DNA of 64,000 bases from Colletes latitarsis (lineage: Eukaryota; Arthropoda; Insecta; Hymenoptera; Colletidae): NCBI RefSeq assembly GCF_051014445.1, contig NW_027488367.1, forward strand, positions 23,545,501 to 23,609,500, written 5' to 3'. The position numbers and the translations under genes were made by a program. The notes under the pieces were generated by a model that was not told the origin of the DNA, did not search any database, and was given only the letters and a program-made list of their open reading frames with translations. Positions 38,345 through 49,365 of this stretch are shown here, piece by piece; the stretch's first letter is position 1; every line of letters starts with the position of its first letter.

Positions 38345-41145
38345 TTTCTGGTTTGGATCGCGTAGTAATGTGGTACCACACTGAAACAGTCCATTAAACC
38401 TGGTTTCGATCAATATTTTAGAGGATAATGCATGTTAGGTCTGGGATAGGTCTGGGATTCGCCCTCATCAGGCTCATACTTTCGCGTTTTTCACATACTT
38501 CTTGAACAGATCCTGGGTTTTTTCTGGTTTGGAACACATAGTAATGTGGTACCACACTGAAACAGTCCATTAAACCTGGTTTCGATCAATATTTTAGAGG
38601 ATAATGCATGTTAGGTCTAGGTTAGGCCTGGGATTTGCCCTCATCAGGGTCATACTTTCGCGTTTTTCACATACTTGTTGAACAGCTCCTGGGTTTTTTT
38701 CTGGTTTGGATCACGTAGTAATGTGGTACCACACTGAAACTGTTGATTAAACCTGGTTTCGATCAATATTTTTGAGGATAACGCATGTTAGGTCTAGGTT
38801 AGGCCTGGGATTTGCCCTCATCAGGGTCATACTTTCGCAGTTTTAACATACATGTTGACCTGATCGACGGTTTTTTCTGCTTTGGATCGCGTAGTAAAGT
38901 GGTACCACACTGAAACAGTCCATTAAACCTGGTTTCGATCAATATTTTGGAGGACAACGCAAGTTAGGTCTGGGATAGGTCTGGGATTTGCCCTCATCAG
39001 GGTCATACTTTCGCATATTTCTCATACTTGATGGCTAGATCCTGGTCTTTTTCTGGATTGCATCACGTAGTAATGTGGTACCACACTGAAACAGTCCATT
39101 AAACCTGGTTTCGATCAATATTTTAGAGCACAACGCAAGTTAGGTCTGGGATAGGTCTGGGATTTGCCCTCATCAGGATCATCCTTTCGCATTTTTCACA
39201 TACTTGTTGAACAGGTCCTGGGCTTTTTCAGGATTGGATCACGTAGTAATGAAGCACGACACTGAAACAGTCAATTAAACCTGGTTTCCATCAATATTTT
39301 AGAGGACAACGCATGTTAGGTCTAGGTTAGGCCGGGGATTTTCACTCATCAGACTCATACTTTCGCATTCTTCACATGGTTGTTTAACGGATCCTGGGTT
39401 TTTTCTGGTTTGCATCACGTAGTAAAGTGGTACCAGACTGAAGCAGTCCATTAAACCTGGTTTGGATCAATATTTTAGAGGATAACGCATGTTACGTTTG
39501 GTTAGGTCTAGGATGTTCCCTCATCAGGCTCATACTTTCGCATATTTCACATACTTCATGGCTAGATCCTGGGCTGTTTCTGGATTGTATCACGTAGTAA
39601 TGCGGTACCACGCTGAAACAGTCAATTAAACCTGGTTTCGATCAATATTTTAGAGGATAACGCAAGTTAGGTCTGGGATAGGTCTGGGATTCGCCCTCAT
39701 CAGGCTCATACTTTCGCGTTTTTCACGTACTTGTTGAATTGATCCTGGGTTTTTTCTGGTTTGCATCACGTAGTAAAGTGGTACCAGACTGAAGCAGTCC
39801 ATTAAACCTGGTTTGGATCAATATTTTAGAGGATAACGCATGTTACGTTTGGTTAGGTCTAGGATGTTCCCTCATCAGGCTCATACTTTCGCATATTTCT
39901 CATACTTCATGGCTAGATCCTGGGCTGTTTCTGGATTGTATCACGTAGTAATGCGGTACCACGCTGCAACAGTCAATTAAACCTGGTTTCGATCAATATT
40001 TTAGAGGATAACGCAAGTTAGGTCTGGGATAGGTCTGAGATTCGCCCTCATCAGGGTCATACTTTCGCGTTTTTCACGTACTTGTTGATCTGATCCTGGG
40101 TTTTTTCTGGTTTGGAACACATAGCAACGTGGTACCACACCGAAACAGTCGATTAAACCTGGTTTCGATCAATATTTTAGAGGATAACGCAAGTTTGGTC
40201 TGGGATAGGTCTGGGATTTGCCCTCATCAGGCTCATACTTTCGCGTTTTTTACATACTTGTTGAACAGATCCTGGGTTTTTTCTGGTTTGGGTCACGTAG
40301 TAATGTGGTACCACACTGAAATAGTCGATTAAACCAGGTTTCGATTAATAATTTTGAGGATAACGCATGTTAGGTCTGGGTTAGGTCTAGGCTTTGCACT
40401 CGTCAGGCTCATACTTTCGCATGTTTCTCATACTTCATGGCTAGATCCTGGGCTATTTCTGGATTGGACACGTAGTAATGTGGTACCACACTGAAACAGT
40501 TAATTAAACATGGTTTCGATCAATATTTTAGAGGATAACGCAAGTTTGGTCTGGGATAGGTCTGGGATTTGCCCTCATCAGGCTCATACTTTCGCGTTTT
40601 TCACATACTTGTTGAACAGATCCTGGGTTTTTTCTGGTTTGGGTCATGTAGTAATGTGGTACCACACTGAAACAGTCGATTAAACCAGGTTTCGATCAAT
40701 ATTTTTGAGGATAACGCATGTTAGGTCTAGGTTAGGCCTGGGATTTTCACTCATCAGACACATACTTTCGTATTCTTCACATACTTGTTGAACGGATCCT
40801 GGGTTTTTTCTGGTTTGGATCACGTAGTAATGTGGGACCACACTGAAACAGTCAATTAAACCTGGTTTCGACCAATATTTTAGAGAATAATTCATGTTAG
40901 TTCTAGGTTAGGTCTGGGATTTGCTCTCATCAGGCTCATTCTTTCGCATATTTCTCATACTTGATGGCTAGTTCCTGGGCTATTTCTGGATTGCATCACG
41001 TAGTAATGAAGTACAACAATGAAACAGTCAATTAAACCTGGTTTCCATCAATATCTTAGAGGACAACGCAAGTTAGGTCTGGGATAGGTCTGGGATATGC
41101 CCTCATCAGGCTCATACTTTCGCGTTTTTCACATACTCGTTGAAC
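38342..41145. repeat. Block D3, copy B
   Basis: This is the second copy of the 34.1-36.9 kb block, ending where CATACTTGTTGAAC (copy A) becomes CATACTCGTTGAAC. Its first 600 bases occur again at about 41150-41767 (offset 2,814, 16 monomers minus 2), so copy B is followed closely by a partial repeat of its own head. Confidence 0.88.
38892..38940 (+). other. Pol III A-box-like and B-box-like spacing within a monomer (example)
   Basis: TAGTAAAGTGG at 38892-38902 fits the A-box consensus TRGYNNARNGG at every position. GGTTTCGATC begins at 38931, 39 bases after the A-box start, and resembles the start of the B-box GGTTCGANTCC with one extra T; the end of the B-box does not match. Most monomers have TAGTAATGTGG, one base off the A-box. 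No acceptor stem or cloverleaf can be drawn, and a TTTT lies just downstream. This is a possible tRNA or SINE ancestry signal and is not annotated as an RNA gene. Confidence 0.25.
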
Positions 41146-41525
41146 AGATCCTGGGTTTTTTCTGGTTTGGAATACATAGTAATGTGGTACCACACTGAAA
41201 CAGTCCATTAAACCTGGTTTCGATCAATATTTTAGAGGATAATGCATGTTAGGTCTGGGATAGGTCTGGGATTTGCCCTCATCAGGCTCATACTTTCGCG
41301 TTTTTCACATACTTCTTGAACAGATCCTGGGTTTTTTCTGGTTTGGAACACATAGTAATGTGGTACCACACTGAAACAGTCCATTAAACCTGGTTTCGAT
41401 CAATATTTTAGAGGATAATGCATGTTAGGTCTAGGTTAGGCCTGCGATTTGCCCTCATCAGGGTCATACTTTCGCGTTTTTCACATACTTGTTGAACAGC
41501 TCCTGGGTTCTTTTCTGGTTTGGAT

Positions 41526-42453
41526 CACGTAGTAATGTGGTACCACACTGAAACTGTTGATTAAACCTGGTTTCGATCGATATTTTTGAGGATAACGCAT
41601 GTTAGGTCTAGGTTAGGCCTGGGATTTGCCCTCATCAGGGTCATACTTTCGCAGTTTTAACATACATGTTGACCTGATCGACGGTATTTTCTGCTTTGGA
41701 TCGCGTAGTAAAGTGGTACCACACTGAAACAGTCCATTAAACCTGGTTTCGATCAATATTTTGGAGGATAACGCAATTTAGGTCTGGGATAGGTCTGGGA
41801 TTCGCCCTCATCAGGCTCATACTTTCGCGTTTTTCACATACTCCTTGAACAGATCCTGGGTTTTTTCAGGTTTGGAACACATAGTAATGTGGTACCACAC
41901 TGAAACAGTCCATTAAACCTGGTCTTGATAAATATTTTAGAGGATAACGCATGTTACGTCAGGGTAAGGTCTAGGATTTGCCCTCATCAGGCTCATACTT
42001 TCGCATATTTCTAATACTTCATGGCTAGATCCTGGGCTATTTCTGGATTGCATCACGTAGTAATGTAGTACCTCACTGAAACAGTCGATTAACCCTGGTT
42101 TCGATCAATATTTTAGAGGATATCACATGTTAGGTCTAGGTTAGGCCTGGGATTAGACCTCATCAGACTCATACTTTCGCACACTTCACATACTCGTTGA
42201 ACAGATCCTGGGTTTTTTCTAGTTTGGATCACGTAGTAATGTGGTACCACACTGAAACAGTCCATTAAACCTGGTTTCGATCAATATTTTTGAGGATAAC
42301 GCATGTTAGGTCTGGGTTAGGTCTAGGATTTGCCCTCGTCAGGATCATACTTTCGCATTTTTCACATACTCCTTGAACAGATCCTGGGTTTTTTCTGGTT
42401 TGGAACACATAGTAATGTGGTACCACACTGAAACAGTCCATTAAACCTGGTTT
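41526..42453. repeat. Block D6, copy A
   Basis: It matches 46983-47910 at an offset of 5,457 (31 monomers plus 1). Shared marks include GACGGTATTTTCTGC, GCAATTTAGGTC, GTTACGTCAGGGTAAGG, GTAGTACCTCACTG, GGGATTAGACC and TTTCTAGTTTGG. Differences noticed are GATCGATATT against GATCAATATT, GATATCACATG against GATAACACATG, and GAAACAGTCC against GAAACTGTCC. Confidence 0.85.
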
Positions 42454-42459
42454 CGCTCA

Positions 42460-45030
42460 ATATTTTAGAGGATAACGCATGTTAGGTCTAGGTTAGGTCT
42501 GGGATTTGCTCTCATCAGGCTCATTCTTTCGCATATTTCTCATACTTGATGGCTAGATCATGGGCTTTTTCTGGATTGCATCACGTAGTAATGTAGTACC
42601 ACACTGAAACAGTCAATGAAACCTGGTTTCCATCAATATTTTAGAGGACAACGCAAGTTAGGTCTAGGTAAGGCCTGAGATTTTCACTGATCAGACTCAT
42701 ACTTTCGCATTCTTCACATACTTGTTGAACGGATCTTGGGTTTTTTCTGCTTTTGATCACGTAGTAAATAGGTACCACACTGAAACAGTCCATTAAACCT
42801 GGTTTGCATCAATATTGTAGAGGATAACGCTTGTTAGGTCTAGGTTAGCCCCGAGATTTTCACTCATCAGACTCATACTTCCGCATTCTTCACATACTTG
42901 ATGAACGGATCCTGGGTTTTTTCTGGTTTGGTTCACGTAGTAATGTGGTACCACACTGAAACATTCAATAAAACCTGGTCTTGATAAATATTTTAGAGGA
43001 TAACGCATGTTAGGTCTGGGTCAGGTCTAGAATTTGCCCACATCATGCTCATACTTTCGCATCTTTCTCATACATCATGGCTAGATCCTGGGCTATTTCT
43101 GGATTGTAGCACGTAGTAATGTGGTACCACGCTGAAACAGTCCATTAAACCTGGTTTCGATCAATATTTTTGAGGATAACGCATGTTAGGTCTGGGATAG
43201 GTCTGGGATTTGCCCTCATGCGGGACATTCTTTCGCATTTTTCCATACATGTAGAACAGATCCTGGGTTTTTTCTGGATTGGATCGCGCAGTAATGTGGT
43301 ACCACACTGAAACAGTCCACTAAACCTGGTTTCGATCAATATTTTAGAGGATAACGAAAGTTATGTCTAGGTTAGGCCTGGGATTTGGACTCATCAGGGT
43401 CATACTTTCGCAGTTTTAACATACATGTTGTCCTAATCCAGGGTTTTTTCTGCTTTGGATCACGTAGTAATGTGGTACCACACTGAAACAGTCCATTAAA
43501 CCTGGTTTCGATGAATATTTTAGAGGATAACGCATGTTAGGTCTAGGTTAGGTCTGGGATTTGCTCTCATCAGGCTCATTCTTTCGCATATTTCTCATAC
43601 TTGATGGCTAGATCATGGGCTTTTTCTGGATTGCATCACGTAGTAATGTAGTACCACACTGAAACAGTCAATGAAACCTGGTTTCCATCAATATTTTAGA
43701 GGACAACGCAAGTTAGGTCTAGGTATGGCCTGAGATTTTCACTGATCAGACTCATACTTTCGCATTCTTCACATACTTGTTGAACGGATCCTGGGTTTTT
43801 TCTGCTTTTGATCACGTAGTAAATAGGTACCACACTGAAACAGTCCATTAAACCTGGTTTGCATCAATATTGTAGAGGATAACGCTTGTTAGGTCTAGGT
43901 TAGCCCCGAGATTTTCACTCATCAGACTCATACTTCCGCATTCTTCACATACTTGATGAACGGATCCTGGGTTTTTTCTGGTTTGGTTCACGTAGTAATG
44001 TGGTACCACACTGAAACATTCAATAAAACCTGGTCTTGATAAATATTTTAGAGGATAACGCATGTTAGGTCTGGGTCAGGTCTAGAATTTGCCCACATCA
44101 TGCTCATACTTTCGCATCTTTCTCATACATCATGGCTAGATCCTGGGCTATTTCTGGATTGTAGCACGTAGTAATGTGGTACCACGCTGAAACAGTCCAT
44201 TAAACCTGGTTTCGATCAATATTTTTGAGGATAACGCATGTTAGGTCTGGGATAGGTCTGGGATTTGCCCTCATGCGGGACATACTTTCGCATTTTTCCA
44301 TACATGTTGAACAGATCCTGGGTTTTTTCTGGATTGGATCGCGCAGTAATGTGGTACCACACTGAAACAGTCCACTAAACCTGGTTTCGATCAATATTTT
44401 AGAGGATAACGAAAGTTATGTCTAGGTTAGGCCTGGGATTTGGACTCATCAGGGTCATACTTTCGCAGTTTTAACATACATGTTGTCCTAATCCAGGGTT
44501 TTTTCTGCTTTGGATCACGTAGTAATGTGGTACCACACTGAAACAGTCCATTAAACCTGGTTTCGATGAATATTTTAGAGGATAACGCATGTTAGGTCTA
44601 GGTTAGGTCTGGGATTTGCTCTCATCAGGCTCATTCTTTCGCATATTTCTCATACTTGATGGCTAGATCATGGGCTTTTTCTGGATTGCATCACGTAGTA
44701 ATGTAGTACCACACTGAAACAGTCAATGAAACCTGGTTTCCATCAATATTTTAGAGGACAACGCAAGTTAGGTCTAGGTAAGGCCTGAGATTTTCACTGA
44801 TCAGACTCATACTTTCGCATTCTTCACATACTTGTTGAACGGATCCTGGGTTTTTTCTGCTTTTGATCACGTAGTAAATAGGTACCACACTGAAACAGTC
44901 CATTAAACCTGGTTTGCATCAATATTGTAGAGGATAACGCTTGTTAGGTCTAGGTTAGCCCCGAGATTTTCACTCATCAGACTCATACTTCCGCATTCTT
45001 CACATACTTGATGAACGGATCCTGGGTTTT
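42460..45030. repeat. Hexamer HOR D4, 1,055-bp period, two full copies and a partial third
   Basis: The private mark GATCATGGGC lies at 42556, 43611 and 44666, each 1,055 apart (six monomers minus 1). Other marks are GTAAATAGGTACC, AATATTGTAGAGG, GGTTAGCCCCGAG, ACTTCCGC, GATGAACGGATCC, CATGCGGGAC, TTTTCCATACATG (1-bp shorter) and GATAACGAAAGTTATG. The copies differ by few bases, such as GACATTC at about 43225 against GACATAC at about 44280. The third copy breaks at CTGG/ATTGG near 45030. Confidence 0.9.
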
Positions 45031-46380
45031 TTCTGGATTGGATCACGTAGTAGTGTGGTACCACACTGAAACAGTCCATTAAACCTGGTTTGGATCAATA
45101 TCTTAGAGGATAACGTATGTTAGGTCTAGGTTAGGTCTGGGTTTTTCAGTCTTCAGACTCATACTTTCGCATTCTTCACATACTTGTTGAACGGATCCTG
45201 GGTTTTTTCTGGTTTGGATCACGTAGTAATGTGGGACCACACTGAAACAATCAATTAAACCTGGTCTTGATAAATATTTTAGAGGATAACGCATGTTAGG
45301 TCTGGGATAGATCTGGGATTTGCCCTCATCAGACTCATACTTTCGCACACTCCACATACTCGTAGAACAGATCCTGGGTTATTTTCTGGTTTGGATCACA
45401 TAGTAATGTGGTACCACACTGAAACAGTCGATTAAACCAGGTTTCGATCAATATTTTTGAGGATAACGCATGTTAGGTCTAGGTTAGGCCTGGGATTTTC
45501 ACTCATCAGACTCATACCTTCGCATTCTTCACATACTTGTTGAACGGATCCTGGGTTTTTTCTGGTTTGCATCAAGTAGTAATGTGGGACCACACTGAAA
45601 CAATCAATTAAACCTGGTTTCGCTCAATATTTTAGAGGATAACGCAAGTTAGGTCTGGGATAGGTCTGGGATTATCCCTCATCAGACTCATACTTTCGCA
45701 CACTCCACATACTCGTTGACATGATCCTGGGTTTTTTTCTGGTTTGGATCACGTAGTAATGTGGTACCACACTGAAACAGTCGACTAAACCTGGTTTCGA
45801 TTAATATTTTAGAGGACAACGCATGTTAGTTCTGGGTTAGGTCTAGGATTTGCCCTCATCAGGCTCATACTTTCGCATATTTCTCATACTTCATGACTAG
45901 ATCCTGGGCTATTCCTGGATTGGATCACGTAGTAATGTGGTACCACACTGAAACAGTCAATTAAACCTGGTTTCGCTCAATATTTTAGGAGATAACGCAT
46001 GTTAGGTCTAGGTTAGGCCTGGGATTTGCCCTCATCAGGGTCATACTTTCGCAGTTTTAACATGCATGTTGACCTGATCGAGAGTTTTTTCTGCTTTGGG
46101 TCACGTAGTAAAGTGGTACCACAACTAAAACAGTCAATTAAACCTGGTTTCGATCACTATTTTAGAGGATAACGCAAGTTAGGTCTGGGATAGGTCTGGG
46201 ATTATCCCTCATCAGACTCATACTTTCGCACACTCCACATACTCGTTGACATGATCCTGGGTTTTTTTCTGGTTTGGATCACGTAGTAATGTGGTACCAC
46301 ACTGAAACAGTCGACTAAACCTGGTTTCGATTAATATTTTTGAGGATAACGCATGTTAGGTCTGGGATAGGTCTGGGATT

Positions 46381-46982
46381 CGCCCTCATCAGGCTCATAC
46401 TTTCGCGTTTTTCACATACTTCTTGAACAGATCCTGGGTTTTTTCTGGTTTGGAACACATAGTAATGTGGTACCACACTGAAGCAGTCGATTAACCCTGG
46501 TTTCGAACAATATTTTAGAGGATAACGCAAGTTAGGTCTAGGTTAGGCCTGGGATTTGACCTCATCAGACTCATACTTTCGCACACTTCACATACTCGTT
46601 GAACAGATCCTGGGTTTTTTCTGGTTTGGAACACATAGTAATGTGGTACCACACTGAAACAGTCCACTAAACCTGGTTTCGATGAATATTTTAGAGGATA
46701 ATGCATGTTAGGTCTAGGTTAGGCCTGGGATTTTCTCTCATCAGACTCATACTTTCGCATTCTTCACATACTTGTTGAGCGGATCCTGGGTTTTTTCTGG
46801 TTTGGTTCACGTAGTAATGTGGTACCGCACTGAAACAGTCCATTAAACCTGGTTTCGATCAATATTTTAGAGGATAATGCATGTTAGGTCTGGGATAGGT
46901 CTGGGATTCGCCCTGATCAGGCTCATACTTTCGCGTTTTTCACATACTTCATGGCTAGATCCTGGGCTATTTCTGGATTGGA
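46381..46982. repeat. Mixed monomers between D5b and D6 copies
   Basis: There are about 3.4 monomers with GGAACACATAG starts, GATTCGCCC and TTGACCTCATCAGAC variants. The monomer at about 46900-46980 joins a GCGTTTTTCACATACTTC head to a CATGGCTAG class I tail, a class II/I chimera. No larger copy of this order was found. Confidence 0.7.
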
Positions 46983-47910
46983 CACGTAGTAATGTGGTAC
47001 CACACTGAAACTGTTGATTAAACCTGGTTTCGATCAATATTTTTGAGGATAACGCATGTTAGGTCTAGGTTAGGCCTGGGATTTGCCCTCATCAGGGTCA
47101 TACTTTCGCAGTTTTAACATACATGTTGACCTGATCGACGGTATTTTCTGCTTTGGATCGCGTAGTAAAGTGGTACCACACTGAAACTGTCCATTAAACC
47201 TGGTTTCGATCAATATTTTGGAGGATAACGCAATTTAGGTCTGGGATAGGTCTGGGATTCGCCCTCATCAGGCTCATACTTTCGCGTTTTTCACATACTC
47301 CTTGAACAGATCCTGGGTTTTTTCAGGTTTGGAACACATAGTAATGTGGTACCACACTGAAACAGTCCATTAAACCTGGTCTTGATAAATATTTTAGAGG
47401 ATAACGCATGTTACGTCAGGGTAAGGTCTAGGATTTGCCCTCATCAGGCTCATACTTTCGCATATTTCTAATACTTCATGGCTAGATCCTGGGCTATTTC
47501 TGGATTGCATCACGTAGTAATGTAGTACCTCACTGAAACAGTCGATTAACCCTGGTTTCGATCAATATTTTAGAGGATAACACATGTTAGGTCTAGGTTA
47601 GGCCTGGGATTAGACCTCATCAGACTCATACTTTCGCACACTTCACATACTCGTTGAACAGATCCTGGGTTTTTTCTAGTTTGGATCACGTAGTAATGTG
47701 GTACCACACTGAAACAGTCCATTAAACCTGGTTTCGATCAATATTTTTGAGGATAACGCATGTTAGGTCTGGGTTAGGTCTAGGATTTGCCCTCGTCAGG
47801 ATCATACTTTCGCATTTTTCACATACTCCTTGAACAGATCCTGGGTTTTTTCTGGTTTGGAACACATAGTAATGTGGTACCACACTGAAACAGTCCATTA
47901 AACCTGGTTT
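46983..47910. repeat. Block D6, copy B
   Basis: This is the second copy of 41.5-42.45 kb. It is preceded by the TTGGACACG monomer with the 2-bp deletion. It switches at AAACCTGGTTT/GGATC into a copy of the hexamer block, so 46983-48814 is a fusion of two blocks that are arranged differently at 41.5-44.6 kb. Confidence 0.85.
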
Positions 47911-47916
47911 GGATCA

Positions 47917-48814
47917 ATATTTTAGAGGATAACGCAAGTTAGGTCTAGGTAAGGCCTGAGATTTTCACTGATCAGACTCCTACTTTCGCATTCTTCACAT
48001 ACTTGTTGAACGGATCCTGGGTTTTTTCTGCTTTTGATCACGTAGTAAATAGGTACCACACTGAAACAGTCCATTAAACCTGGTTTGCATCAATATTGTA
48101 GAGGATAACGCTTGTTAGGTCTAGGTTAGCCCCGAGATTTTCACTCATCAGACTCATACTTCCGCATTCTTCACATACTTGATGAACGGATCCTGGGTTT
48201 TTTCTGGTTTGGTTCACGTAGTAATGTGGTACCACACTGAAACATTCAATAAAACCTGGTCTTGATAAATATTTTAGAGGATAACGCATGTTAGGTCTGG
48301 GTCAGGTCTAGAATTTGCCCACATCATGCTCATACTTTCGCATCTTTCTCATACATCATGGCTAGATCCTGGGCTATTTCTGGATTGTAGCACGTAGTAA
48401 TGTGGTACCACGCTGAAACAGTCCATTAAACCTGGTTTCGATCAATATTTTTGAGGATAACGCATGTTAGGTCTGGGATAGGTCTGGGATTTGCCCTCAT
48501 GCGGGACATACTTTCGCATTTTTCCATACATGTTGAACAGATCCTGGGTTTTTTCTGGATTGGATCGCGCAGTAATGTGGTACCACACTGAAACAGTCCA
48601 CTAAACCTGGTTTCGATCAATATTTTAGAGGATAACGAAAGTTATGTCTAGGTTAGGCCTGGGATTTGGACTCATCAGGGTCATACTTTCGCAGTTTTAA
48701 CATACATGTTGTCCTAATCCAGGGTTTTTTCTGCTTTGGATCACGTAGTAATGTGGTACCACACTGAAACAGTCCATTAAACCTGGTTTCGATGAATATT
48801 TTAGAGGATAACGC
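47917..48814. repeat. Hexamer block D4, detached fourth copy (partial)
   Basis: It matches 43691-44588 at an offset of 4,226 (24 monomers plus 2), with one private change CAGACTCCTAC. It starts at AATATTTTAGAGG and ends at GATAACGCAC, where the next monomer differs. About 900 of 1,055 bases of the hexamer are present. Confidence 0.87.
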
Positions 48815-49365
48815 ACGTTAGGTCTGGGATAGGTCTAGGATTTGCCCTCATCAGGCTCATACTTTCGCATATTTTTCATACTTCATGGCTAGATCCTGGG
48901 CTTTTTCTGGTTTGGATCACGTAGTAATGTGGTACCACACGGAAACAGTCCATTAAACCTGGTTTCGATCGATATTTTAGAAGATAACGCATGTTAGGTC
49001 TAGGATAGGCCTGGGATTTGCCCTCATCAGACACATAATTTCGCATTCTTTACGTACTTGTTGAACAGCTCCTGGGTTTTTTTCTGGTTTGCATCACGTA
49101 GTAATGTGGTACCACACTGAAACTGTTGATTAAACCTGGTTTCGATCAATATTTTTGAGGATAACGCATGTTAGGTCTAGGTTAGGCCTGGGATTTGCCC
49201 TCATCAGGGTCATACTTTCGCATTCTTCACATGGTTGTTTAACGGATCCTGGGTTTTTTCTGGTTTGCATCACGTAGTAAAGTGGTACCAGACTGAAGCA
49301 GTCCATTAAACCTGGTTTGGATCAATATTTTAGAGGATAACGCATGTTACGTTTGGTTAGGTCTA
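48815..49365. repeat. Mixed monomers between D4 and D3 copies
   Basis: There are about three monomers. One is a class I/II chimera (CATGGCTAGATCC, then GGGCTTTTTCTGGTTTGG, at about 48885-48915). The last joins CACATGGTTGTTTAACGG and GTACCAGACTGAAGCAG marks known from D3 to the head of D3 copy C. It looks like a recombination join made of D3 fragments. Confidence 0.7.

Noticed and set aside
38892..38940. A functional tRNA gene
   Set aside because: There is no acceptor stem, no anticodon loop of normal size and no full B-box, so only a weak ancestry hint is kept as a finding.
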